Below, one piece after another: positions 17,180 to 24,732 of a stretch of 52,662 nucleotides of DNA. A program made the position numbers and the translations under genes. A model generated the notes under the pieces. It ran no database searches. It was given only the letters and a program-made list of their open reading frames with translations, and had not been told where the DNA came from. Position 1 is the first letter of the stretch. Each line of letters opens with the position of its first letter. Source of the DNA: Bacteroidota bacterium (lineage in GTDB: Bacteria; Bacteroidota; Bacteroidia; Chitinophagales; Saprospiraceae); the NCBI GenBank assembly GCA_018222965.1, contig JAAEZH010000036.1:1-52662 (forward strand), given 5' to 3'.

Positions 17180-17224
17180 TGCCATAATGGCAAATTTTAC
17201 ATCAATTTAGTGCCAAAATGTCAA
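17180..17224. promoter_or_regulatory. Paired operator-like palindromes between hsp20 and SDR genes
   Basis: TGCCATAATGGCA (17180-17192, perfect with a central base) and TGCCAAAATGTCA (17211-17223, one mismatch) are 31 bases apart, about three helical turns. On the minus strand a possible hsp20 promoter lies between and across them: TTG at 17222-17224 and TAAAATTTG at 17191-17199, close to TTG/TAnnTTTG. A dimeric regulator bound at both sites could control hsp20 and the divergent SDR gene together. The sites are not the CIRCE element. The identity of the regulator is unknown. Confidence 0.5.
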
Positions 17225-17229
17225 AATCA

Positions 17230-18003
17230 ATGTTTCAGTCTGATATAATGAAAGGAAAGGTTGCTTTAGTAACCGGAGGAGGAAGTGGCATAGGATATGC
17301 CATCAGTACCCATTTTCTGCAACACGGAGCGAGAGTAATCATTGCTTCCCGTAAACAGGAAAGACTGGATGAAGCTAAAAAAACGCTAAGTAAACTCGGC
17401 ACCTGCCATACTTTCGCATTGGATATACGCGAAGAAGATCAGGTAAAAAGTCTCGCAGCATTTATACAGGAAAAAGAAGGCAGACTGGATTACCTGGTCA
17501 ATAATGCCGGCGGACAGTTTCCATCTGCTGCCGAAGATATCAGTCCCAATGGCTGGAAAGCGGTCGTCAATACCAATTTGAATGGCACCTGGTTTGTTAC
17601 CCAAACGATGGCCAAAACCTTTTTTCTGCCGGAAAAGAAAGGAGGCGTAATAACCAATATCATTCTAAACCACTACCGGGGCATGCCCGGCATGTCGCAC
17701 AGCGCAGCTGCCAGAGCCGGGGTGGATAATCTGACCAAAACCCTGGCCATTGAATGGATCAACAAAAACATTCGGATCAATGCCGTAGCACCGGGCATCA
17801 TTAAATCCAGCGGACTGGATAACTATCCGGAAGAATTAGTCGCTGAGGTTAGCAAAACCATCCCCATGAAACGCATGGGTACGGTAGATGAAGTTGCCCA
17901 GCTGGTACTATTCCTAAGCAGCTCTTTTGCCGACTACATTACCGGAGAAACCATTTATATTGACGGTGGATCAAAACTATGGGGAAGTATGTGGAGTATT
18001 TAA
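17230..18003 (+). CDS. Short-chain dehydrogenase/reductase, enoyl-CoA reductase-like
   Basis: This is an NAD(P)-dependent SDR oxidoreductase of 257 residues. The cofactor motif TGGGSGIG (near residues 14-21) and NNAGG (near 88-92) are present. The usual catalytic Ser-Tyr-Lys is altered: where YxxxK is expected the sequence reads HSAAARAGV, as in 2,4-dienoyl-CoA and trans-2-enoyl-CoA reductase-like SDRs. ATG at 17230 is chosen over 17218 because family members begin M-aromatic-x-x-D-hydrophobic-x-KGKVALVTGG, matching MFQSDIMKGKVALVTGG. ATG 17218 lies inside a palindrome. Its stop codon is embedded in the first unit of a 9-bp tandem array. Substrate is probably an acyl-CoA, by family. Confidence 0.85.
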   Translation: MFQSDIMKGKVALVTGGGSGIGYAISTHFLQHGARVIIASRKQERLDEAKKTLSKLGTCHTFALDIREEDQVKSLAAFIQEKEGRLDYLVNNAGGQFPSAAEDISPNGWKAVVNTNLNGTWFVTQTMAKTFFLPEKKGGVITNIILNHYRGMPGMSHSAAARAGVDNLTKTLAIEWINKNIRINAVAPGIIKSSGLDNYPEELVAEVSKTIPMKRMGTVDEVAQLVLFLSSSFADYITGETIYIDGGSKLWGSMWSI

Positions 18004-18061
18004 TGCGTTTAATGCGTTTAATGCGTTTAATGCGTTTAATGCGTTTAATGCGTTTAATGCG
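17999..18061. repeat. Seven-copy tandem repeat of TTTAATGCG
   Basis: Exactly 63 bases made of seven perfect copies of the 9-mer TTTAATGCG. The SDR stop codon TAA (18001-18003) is inside the first unit. The array fills most of the spacer to rfaE2. The unit length is a multiple of three, so expansion would not shift a frame, but the array lies outside the coding sequences. A related array of TTAAACGTG occurs at 32752. Perfect copies suggest recent slippage. Confidence 0.9.
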
Positions 18062-18120
18062 AATTTAGAAACCCTCCAAGAATTCAAAATTCTTCATTCC
18101 TTATTTTCATTTCTATCTGA

Positions 18121-18618
18121 ATGACAACATTTAAGAACATAGAGGACAAAATAAAAAGTTGGGATGCTTTGCGGGAGCAGGTAATCAAGTGGCAGAATGA
18201 TGGTAAAAAAGTAGTCTTCACCAACGGTTGTTTTGATATACTGCACTACGGGCATATCCATTATCTTGCAGAGGCATCAGATCTGGGCGATCGGCTTATT
18301 CTCGGTTTAAACTCCCGGGAGTCTGTAAGCAGGCTAAAAGGTCCAAATCGACCGATCAATGATGATTTGACAAGAAGTTTCCAGTTGGCAGGCATGGAAT
18401 TTATCGATGCCCTTACCTTTTTTCCGCAGGATACACCGCTGGAATTGATCCAAACGGTAAATCCGGATGTTCTTGTAAAGGGAGGAGATTGGACCCCTGA
18501 TCAAATTGTGGGGTCGGAGCACGTGATCCAGGCTGGCGGAACGGTCAGGAGCTTGCCCTACATTGATGGCTACTCCACTACAAACATTGAAACCCGGATT
18601 AAAAACATGGGTAAATGA
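18121..18618 (+). CDS. rfaE2: D-glycero-beta-D-manno-heptose 1-phosphate adenylyltransferase
   Basis: This is a cytidylyltransferase-fold enzyme that joins heptose 1-phosphate to ATP to give ADP-heptose for lipopolysaccharide. The nucleotide-binding GCFDILHYGHIHYL (HxGH motif, near residues 37-50) and VKGGDW near 119 are present. It is the single-domain form of 165 residues (RfaE domain II), without the kinase domain, which must be encoded elsewhere. Its TGA stop overlaps the next gene's ATG (ATGA at 18615-18618), so the two are translationally coupled. Confidence 0.92.
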   Translation: MTTFKNIEDKIKSWDALREQVIKWQNDGKKVVFTNGCFDILHYGHIHYLAEASDLGDRLILGLNSRESVSRLKGPNRPINDDLTRSFQLAGMEFIDALTFFPQDTPLELIQTVNPDVLVKGGDWTPDQIVGSEHVIQAGGTVRSLPYIDGYSTTNIETRIKNMGK

Positions 18619-19634
18619 AGATAAAAGACGTAATCAATTACCTGGAGCAGCTTGCTCCTCCGCAATATCAGGAAAGTTATGATAATGCCGGATTGATAGT
18701 AGGCGATAAAGACACAAAAGTAAGCGGTGTTTTATGTTGCCTGGATTCTACAGAAGCCATCGTTGCAGAAGCGGTAGAGAAAGGCTGCAATCTGATCGTT
18801 GCCCACCACCCTATTGTTTTTAAAGGTTTAAAATCCCTTACGGGGAAAAACTATGTAGAGCGTACCATAATAGAGGCCATTAAAAACGACATTGCTATTT
18901 ATGCCATCCACACCAACCTGGATAACGTCTATCAAAATGGCGTAAATCAGCGCATTGCTGACAGTCTGGGACTAAATAATACCCGGATACTGGCTCCCAA
19001 GAAAAACCTCAAAAGACTGAACGCCCGCATCAAGTCTGATGAAGCCAGCCGTCTTCAGGAAATTCTGGAAAAAGAAGGACTGGATCATCTGAATCTGGAA
19101 TGGAGCATGCTGGGCGACTGGACAAGCATCGCCCTCAGCTTTAATTATTCGTCGGCTGAGCATGGACGGATCCTTCATGCCTTGCAGGAAGCCACCGGAC
19201 GAGAAGTGCCTTATACCAGCTGGGACATTCGCGAAAGCGACCCCAATATTGGTTCCGGAATGATCGGAGAACTGCCCAAAGCCATAAGCGGACTTGAGTT
19301 CTTAAAAATGGTAAAAGAGAAGATGCAGGCAGCCTGTATCAAATATACCGACATTCCCGAAAGGAAAATTAAAACCGTAGCCCTTTGTGGCGGTTCCGGA
19401 GGCTTCCTCCTACCCTATGCCATTGGTGCCCGAGCAGACGCCTTTGTAACATCCGACTACAAATATCACGAGTATTTTGATGCGGATGGCAAGCTTTTAA
19501 TAGCCGACATAGGACATTTTGAAAGCGAACAATACACCATTGACTTGTTACAAGAGATTATATCGCGAAAATTTAGTAATTTTGCGGCCTATTGTACGCA
19601 GGTCAAAACGAATCCCGTTAACTACCTCGTATAA
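18615..19634 (+). CDS. Nif3-like dinuclear metal-centre protein
   Basis: This is a member of the Nif3/YbgI (DUF34) family, hexameric proteins with two metal ions per subunit whose physiological reaction is not established. The metal-binding motifs are visible: HHPIVFKGLKS (near 63-73), and near the C-terminus SDYKYHEYFDA and ADIGHFESEQYT. A PII-like inserted domain lies between them (about 125-225), as is usual in longer bacterial members. The length is 339 residues. It overlaps rfaE2 by four bases and lies 23 bases before the zinc-ribbon gene. A Nif3 plus C4 zinc-ribbon pairing is recurrent in Bacteroidota, to my knowledge, and suggests a shared role. Confidence 0.92.
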   Translation: MKIKDVINYLEQLAPPQYQESYDNAGLIVGDKDTKVSGVLCCLDSTEAIVAEAVEKGCNLIVAHHPIVFKGLKSLTGKNYVERTIIEAIKNDIAIYAIHTNLDNVYQNGVNQRIADSLGLNNTRILAPKKNLKRLNARIKSDEASRLQEILEKEGLDHLNLEWSMLGDWTSIALSFNYSSAEHGRILHALQEATGREVPYTSWDIRESDPNIGSGMIGELPKAISGLEFLKMVKEKMQAACIKYTDIPERKIKTVALCGGSGGFLLPYAIGARADAFVTSDYKYHEYFDADGKLLIADIGHFESEQYTIDLLQEIISRKFSNFAAYCTQVKTNPVNYLV

Positions 19635-19657
19635 ACTTCAAAGAATTTCAATCCAAT

Positions 19658-20401
19658 ATGGCCAAGGAACAAACAGTAGCTGATAAGCTTAAGAATCTTC
19701 ACGACCTTCAGACAATCGATTCGAAGATCGACGAGATCGAAATCCTCAAAGGGGAGCTCCCAATGGAAGTGAAAGACCTCGAGGACGAAATTGAAGGATT
19801 GCAAACCCGTATCAACAAGTTGAACGAGCGTGTTGAAGATCACGAGGGTGAAATCAGCAAACACCAAGCCAATATTCAGGAGTCTACTGCGCTTATCGAA
19901 CGCTACGAAAAGCAGATGGACAATGTGAAGAACAATCGCGAGTACGATGCATTGTCTAAGGAATTGGAACTGCAGAAACTGGAGATCCAACTTTCTGAAA
20001 AGCGTATCTCTGAAGCACAGATTCGTCTGAATCGCTTCAAGGAAGAATTCGATGCTGCTAAAGAACGGATGGAAGGCAAAGCCAAAAATCTGGAGCGCAA
20101 GCAGGTAGAACTTCAGGAGATCATCGAAAAAACGGAAAAGGAAGAGACCAAACTGCGCAAAGCTTCTGAAAAAGCCGAAAAGAAAATCGAAGATCGCCTC
20201 CTAAAGGCTTACAAGAAAACACGCGAAAACTATCGCAACGGGCTGGCAGTAGTCACCGTACAACGAAACTCCTGCGGCGGATGCTTCAACAAGATTCCAC
20301 CACAATTGCAGTTGGAAATCGCTATGCAAAAGAAAGTGATCGTATGCGAACACTGTGGGCGTATTCTCGTTGACGATGGCCTCGTTGGCGCAGAAGCTTA
20401 A
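19658..20401 (+). CDS. Coiled-coil C4 zinc-ribbon protein
   Basis: The 247-residue protein is a long antiparallel coiled coil (about residues 1-190, rich in Glu/Lys with heptads such as LEDEIEGLQTRINKLNERVED) ended by a four-cysteine zinc ribbon (CGGC near 202-205 and CEHC near 227-230). This is the zf-RING_7/DUF164 family, similar in form to flagellar-type or CT398-like proteins. The function is not known; nucleic acid or protein binding is likely. It follows the Nif3-like gene and is closed by a strong terminator 16 bases after its stop. Confidence 0.88.
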   Translation: MAKEQTVADKLKNLHDLQTIDSKIDEIEILKGELPMEVKDLEDEIEGLQTRINKLNERVEDHEGEISKHQANIQESTALIERYEKQMDNVKNNREYDALSKELELQKLEIQLSEKRISEAQIRLNRFKEEFDAAKERMEGKAKNLERKQVELQEIIEKTEKEETKLRKASEKAEKKIEDRLLKAYKKTRENYRNGLAVVTVQRNSCGGCFNKIPPQLQLEIAMQKKVIVCEHCGRILVDDGLVGAEA

Positions 20402-20416
20402 GAGAAACAAAGGCTG

Positions 20417-20453
20417 AAACCTCCCGATCAGCAAAGCTGTCGGGAGGTTTTTT
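20417..20453 (+). terminator. Terminator after zinc-ribbon gene
   Basis: Perfect 11-base stem AAACCTCCCGA / TCGGGAGGTTT (20417-20427 with 20440-20450) followed by TTT ATT. It ends the SDR-rfaE2-nif3-zinc-ribbon transcript. Confidence 0.85.
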
Positions 20454-20474
20454 ATTCCCCCGAAAACTGGTCTT

Positions 20475-21971
20475 ATGTGCAGATACCTGCTCATTGCTTT
20501 TCTATTCTTTTTGTCCCTTCCCGGGACAGCAACGGCCGGTTCCACTCCCTATTTCCGTTGGTCACCGCTTGCGCGGAATGCCTATGAAATGGCCACAGAA
20601 TTGCGGCTCATCCAGGCAAGCAACCTCATCGATCAATTGCATCAGGAAGAGCCCGACAACCTGCTGGCCGAATACCTCGAAAACTACATCGACTTCTTCA
20701 AGGTATATATCAACGAAGACAAAGCTGAATTTGACAGACTTGAAGCCAATAAGGATGCGCGGATAGATCTCATGGAAACCGGAAACCCCGACTCTCCCTG
20801 GTATTTGTACACGCAAGCCAACATCCGGCTGCAATGGGCACTGGCCCGGCTAAAGTTTGAAGAATACGCTACGGCTTTCTTTGAAGTCAATAAGGCTATG
20901 AAACTGCTTAAAAGGAATCAGGAGCGTTTCCCTTACTTCATGCCCAATAAGAAAGACCTGGGCATTTTGCATGCCATGTCGGGCACCATTCCGGATGGGT
21001 ACAAATGGGCTGTAGAATGGTTGAGCAGCATGGAAGGATCGATTCGACAGGGACAGCAGGAACTGGAGGAAGTCATAGAATATGCCCGGTATAATGATTT
21101 TATATTCGAAAAGGAGATTTACGTTTTTTATTCCTACCTCATGCTACACCTCAATCAAAATGAGGAAGCCGCCTGGAAGGTGATCAATGAAAGCAAACTA
21201 GATCCGCAGAAAGACCCCATGGCCTGCTTTATTGTAGCCAATATAGCCATGCGCACCGGACGAAACAGTGAAGCTATTGAATTGCTGGAACAGCGTCCCG
21301 GCGGACGCGCATTTCATCCATTTCACTATCTGGATTATATGCTCGGCCTGGCCAAACTCCGGAGGTTGGATTCCGATGCCGACATCTATTTCCAGCGGTT
21401 TCTGGATCGTTTTACCGGTCGGAATTTCATAAAAGACGCCTATCAAAAAATAGCCTGGCAGGCCTTGTTGGAAAACGATCTCTACAAGTATAATGCTACC
21501 ATCCAAAACTGTCTGAGTAAAGGGTATACCATCGTAGGTAGTGATGCCAGCGCGCTTGAAGAAGCTGAATCGGGAACCATCCCTCAAAAGGATCTGCTCA
21601 AAGCCCGACTCTTATTTGATGGCGGTTACCATCAAAAAGCCGAAAAACTCCTGAAACAAAAAAGCCGGCAATCCTTTTCCGAAAGGGTCCATCAAATTGA
21701 ATACACTTACCGGCTGGGGCGTATATATCAGGTACAACAAAACTTTCCGGAAGCCCTTAAGCTCTACCGAAAAACCATAGACGAAGGACGGGACCACCCC
21801 TGGTATTTTGCCTGTCGGGCTGCTTTGGAATCAGGTATTATCTATGAAAAAACAGGAAACAAAGAGGCCGCTATTGAATCCTTCAATGAATGCCTGAACA
21901 TCAAACCCGATGAGCATCGCACCGCATTGCATCAAGCCGCCAAAGCCGGGATCAATCGCCTGGAGAAATAA
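20475..21971 (+). CDS. Exported tetratricopeptide repeat protein
   Basis: The 498-residue product has a signal peptide (about residues 1-21, ending ATAG) and helical repeats through its length. TPR-like units include LDYMLGLAKLRRLDSDADIYFQRF (split here for naming), YRLGRIYQVQQNFPEALKLY and GIIYEKTGNKEAAIESFNECL near the C-terminus. It is probably a periplasmic scaffold. No catalytic motif is seen. It begins just after a terminator, so it has its own promoter, and it converges on the ABC permease gene with a 6-base gap. Its partners are unknown. Confidence 0.8.
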   Translation: MCRYLLIAFLFFLSLPGTATAGSTPYFRWSPLARNAYEMATELRLIQASNLIDQLHQEEPDNLLAEYLENYIDFFKVYINEDKAEFDRLEANKDARIDLMETGNPDSPWYLYTQANIRLQWALARLKFEEYATAFFEVNKAMKLLKRNQERFPYFMPNKKDLGILHAMSGTIPDGYKWAVEWLSSMEGSIRQGQQELEEVIEYARYNDFIFEKEIYVFYSYLMLHLNQNEEAAWKVINESKLDPQKDPMACFIVANIAMRTGRNSEAIELLEQRPGGRAFHPFHYLDYMLGLAKLRRLDSDADIYFQRFLDRFTGRNFIKDAYQKIAWQALLENDLYKYNATIQNCLSKGYTIVGSDASALEEAESGTIPQKDLLKARLLFDGGYHQKAEKLLKQKSRQSFSERVHQIEYTYRLGRIYQVQQNFPEALKLYRKTIDEGRDHPWYFACRAALESGIIYEKTGNKEAAIESFNECLNIKPDEHRTALHQAAKAGINRLEK

Positions 21972-21977
21972 GTCCTT

Positions 21978-23168
21978 TTAAATCCGCAACAGGTTTCCTT
22001 CCTGCCCAAACCATCTAACACACAGTCCAATACCAACGCCTGCCAGCACGACCAGGGAAGCAAATACAACCACAAACATAGCAGGGTTCATGGTGCCGGC
22101 AACGATATCCCTGCTGGCCAGCCCTACATTAACAATTGGAATCATCGCTGTTGCGAATGTCAAATCGAGATTAGGGAGCGTAGCAACAATCGCCAAAGGA
22201 ATGATTACCACAATCAACATCGGTTGAATGATCGACTGGGCTTCCTTAAAATTGCGGGCATAAATGGAAGCCGGAATCAAAATGCCGGCAAAGAAAATTG
22301 TAAGCGGAATAATCAGCAACAGAATTTGAAGAATAGCCGTCGGGTTCAGGATCTGAAGGATGATATTTTGGATCATATCCGGAACTTCGGGATTAAACTT
22401 GATAGCCAGGTACATCCCCAAAATGGCAAGACCACCGGAAAGCACGCCGGCTAAAACGATGGCCATCATTTTTCCGGACAATATTTGGATGCGGGAAGCC
22501 GGAACAGTCAGAATCGTTTCCAGTGTACTGCGTTCTTTTTCGCCGGTAAACAGATCTATAGATGGGTACATGGCCCCCATCAGACAGAACAACACAAAGA
22601 TATACGGCAGAAATCCGCCCACCATTTTTCCGAAGTTCTCGCGTTGGGTGTATGCATCAATCATTTCGACGGAAGTCGGCTCCACCAACTGCGGGGTGGC
22701 ATTCAATTTGGCCAGACGGTCGTCTCGGATCTCCGTATGATAATTGTCTATGGTCGTTTTTACCCGGTTAAAAGGAATTTCATTGGTCGAGTTGTGGAAA
22801 ACCTCCAGAGTTCCGGTTTTGCCCGATTCAATAGCCGCATCAAAGCCGGAATCGAATACAAGACCAAGGTCCAGGCTGTCTTCCCGGATGAATTTTTTGA
22901 AATCTTTGGGTGGAATGTCCTCGAAGACTAAAACATCCTGTCGCCGCTTCAGCCTTTCTATCAGTTCTTCTCCGTTATCATTGCTTACCAGACCAATGCG
23001 CACATCTTTCTCCCGTTCGGCTTCAGCCTGAGAGGAGGCCACTTTTGAAGCCACACTGAGAATAAGCGGAATAAGCAGCAGCGGCATACCGATCATAATA
23101 ATCAGGGTACGACGGTCGCGCAGGGTTTCCTTAATTTCTTTTTGAAATATAGTGAAAGCAGGTATCAT
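21978..23168 (-). CDS. ABC transporter permease, NatB-like
   Basis: This is an ABC-2 family permease similar to NatB of sodium/antibiotic-exporting systems. ATG at 23168 is chosen (MIPAFTIFQKEIKETLRDRRTL); the frame is open further upstream, but that part is not family-like. The 396-residue protein has one N-terminal helix (about 22-42), a large extracytoplasmic domain (about 43-185), and five or six C-terminal helices with the family signature FTGEKERSTLETILTVPASR. The ATPase subunit, normally encoded beside it, is absent here: both flanking genes are on the other strand. The ATPase must come from elsewhere. The transported substrate is unknown. Confidence 0.88.
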   Translation of the reverse strand: MIPAFTIFQKEIKETLRDRRTLIIMIGMPLLLIPLILSVASKVASSQAEAEREKDVRIGLVSNDNGEELIERLKRRQDVLVFEDIPPKDFKKFIREDSLDLGLVFDSGFDAAIESGKTGTLEVFHNSTNEIPFNRVKTTIDNYHTEIRDDRLAKLNATPQLVEPTSVEMIDAYTQRENFGKMVGGFLPYIFVLFCLMGAMYPSIDLFTGEKERSTLETILTVPASRIQILSGKMMAIVLAGVLSGGLAILGMYLAIKFNPEVPDMIQNIILQILNPTAILQILLLIIPLTIFFAGILIPASIYARNFKEAQSIIQPMLIVVIIPLAIVATLPNLDLTFATAMIPIVNVGLASRDIVAGTMNPAMFVVVFASLVVLAGVGIGLCVRWFGQEGNLLRI

Positions 23169-23244
23169 AGGATTTTTTTGGGCCCCAATTGCGGTAAAAA
23201 TCAAAAGAGGTTTGATTACCTTCATTAAAAATCTGATCAATAAT

Positions 23245-23886
23245 ATGAAAAACCTCCTGTATCTCCTTCCCTTATTTCTCATTTCCTGCAATTCTCCGGG
23301 ATTGCCTGAAAATTTTGATTACGGTGCTACCGAAAACGGCCAATATCAAAATGACTATTTCGGATTTTCTATTGATGTTCCGGAAGAGTGGCACATTCCC
23401 GAACAGGAAGTAATCGATCAGTTGACAGAGAGCGGAACAGACTTGATCGCCGGCGAAAATGAGGACCTTAAAAAAATCATGAAAGCCTCAGAGATTAATT
23501 CCGCCACTTTGCTTACTGTTTTTCAGGAGGAAATAGGAACAGTCATGGAATTTAATCCGTCTTATATGATCGTTGTTGAAAACATCCGGGCCTTCCCCGC
23601 CATACAAACGGCCGAAGATTATCAGATAGCTACTCGAGAAAATTTGGAGAAAGCAGCAGGCGTTGATTATCAATTTCCGACAGCTACAAAAGAAACAAGA
23701 ACGATTGGAGGAAAGGAGATCCGGATAATGGACACTTTCATGGAATATGCCGGCTCGGAAATTCACCAGGTTTATTATACCTGGATTGATAATGGGTTTG
23801 CGCTAAATTGCATTATCTCGTACACCTCTGCCGATCAAAAACTGGCACTGGAAGAAGTGTTGCAAAGTCTTAAGTTTAAGGGCTGA
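23245..23886 (+). CDS. Small lipoprotein of unknown function
   Basis: ATG at 23245 gives a 213-residue protein with a lipoprotein signal (MKNLLYLLPLFLISCNSPG, lipid-anchored Cys15). The frame is open to 23152 but would then overlap the divergent permease start and lack a signal. The mature part includes YFGFSIDVPEEWHIP, which resembles the PsbP/MOG1 fold found in many bacterial lipoproteins (a strand, then D-x-P-x-x-W). No enzyme motif was found. It ends at a bidirectional terminator. Confidence 0.75.
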   Translation: MKNLLYLLPLFLISCNSPGLPENFDYGATENGQYQNDYFGFSIDVPEEWHIPEQEVIDQLTESGTDLIAGENEDLKKIMKASEINSATLLTVFQEEIGTVMEFNPSYMIVVENIRAFPAIQTAEDYQIATRENLEKAAGVDYQFPTATKETRTIGGKEIRIMDTFMEYAGSEIHQVYYTWIDNGFALNCIISYTSADQKLALEEVLQSLKFKG

Positions 23887-23893
23887 CAAAATT

Positions 23894-23927
23894 AAAGCCG
23901 GCAGCACTTTAATACTGCCGGCTTTTT
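23894..23927 (+). terminator. Bidirectional terminator between convergent genes
   Basis: Perfect 11-base stem AAAGCCGGCAG / CTGCCGGCTTT (23894-23904 with 23915-23925) with T-runs on both sides. It serves the forward lipoprotein gene (ends 23886) and the reverse gene (ends 23931). Confidence 0.85.
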
Positions 23928-23930
23928 CAA

Positions 23931-24218
23931 CTAACTCTTCCCCATGGCACCTTTTATAACACCAGCGATCGCCAGGAAGACGCCACCACCTACTCCGCCG
24001 GAAGCAATACTCCCAAGAATACTGGCCACATCCATGCCACCATCACCGGTTGCCATGCCCAGCATGCCGAGTACCTGACCGCCAAGTCCGCCTCCAATAA
24101 TTCCCAAAACGGAATTCCAGAGTGTTCCCATAGACAGGTTTTTCATTAAGCCGCCTGCCAGGTTGCCACCAACAGCGCCGGATACCAGCTGAATAATAAG
24201 AGGCAAAAGATTTCCCAT
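23931..24218 (-). CDS. Glycine-rich small membrane protein
   Basis: ATG at 24218 gives a 95-residue protein starting MGNLLPLIIQLVSGAVGGNL. It has two or three glycine-rich hydrophobic segments (SVLGIIGGGLGGQVLGMLG; SILGSIASGGVGGGVFLAIAG). Glycine zippers of this type pack helices tightly in membranes. The frame is open to 24251 but the extra residues add nothing recognisable. Function unknown. Confidence 0.65.
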   Translation of the reverse strand: MGNLLPLIIQLVSGAVGGNLAGGLMKNLSMGTLWNSVLGIIGGGLGGQVLGMLGMATGDGGMDVASILGSIASGGVGGGVFLAIAGVIKGAMGKS

Positions 24219-24406
24219 GATACAGTTGTTTAGAAAAAATGAACAATGCATTTAGCCGGGTGAGGCTCAGGGAAGGATAGGATGGTTTTTCAATTTTGTA
24301 TGATCAATTTACAAAAAATCCAGTTCTAAAAATAATTAACCTCCAGACCCGATAAAAATCACCTTGACGATTCTAAACCCCTTCCTGTTATACTTGTTTT
24401 ATCTTT

Positions 24407-24697
24407 ATGAAGATTGCAAAGAAACACCAACTTAGCGAACGAGATATTGACCGAATCATTGGTATGGCCTGGGAAGACCGCACCCCCTTTGAAGCCATTG
24501 AGTTTCAGTTTGGAATAACAGAAGCAGAAGTTATCAAACTGATGAAACAGGAAATGAAACACAGCAGTTGGAAAATGTGGCGGGAACGCGTACAGGGACG
24601 AAAAACAAAACACCGAAAGTTGCGGCAGGAAAAGGTGAAAAGGTTTAAATCCCGGGCACAAAAGATCATCAGTCAAAACAAGATATCCAAGCGCTGA
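24407..24697 (+). CDS. TIGR03643 family DNA-binding-like protein
   Basis: The 96-residue protein matches the TIGR03643 family in its core: DRIIGMAWEDRTPFEAIEFQ, FGITEAEVIKLMKQEMK and WRERVQGRKTKH. The helix-turn-helix-like spacing and very basic C-terminus (KVKRFKSRAQKI) suggest nucleic-acid binding, but the family has no established function that I know of. It lies 35 bases upstream of the atypical pyruvate kinase gene on the same strand, so the two are probably co-transcribed. TATACTTG at 24389-24396 could be a -7 box, but it is too close to the ATG for a normal leader. Confidence 0.88.
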   Translation: MKIAKKHQLSERDIDRIIGMAWEDRTPFEAIEFQFGITEAEVIKLMKQEMKHSSWKMWRERVQGRKTKHRKLRQEKVKRFKSRAQKIISQNKISKR

Positions 24698-24732
24698 CTC
24701 TGGCTCCTATTCACAACCAAATAAACCGGGCC

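Noticed and set aside
17199-17217. Sigma-54 promoter for hsp20 (TGGCAC then TTGAT on the minus strand)
   Set aside because: The GG-to-G spacing is one base short and the essential GC of the -12 box is GA; the palindromes explain the TGGCA string better.
17218-17229. ATG at 17218 as SDR start
   Set aside because: It lies inside an operator-like palindrome and adds four residues before the family-typical N-terminus at 17230.
17927-18124. Open frame with Asn-Ala-Phe repeats over the 9-bp array
   Set aside because: It is simply the tandem array read in one frame; it overlaps the SDR gene and has no supporting features.
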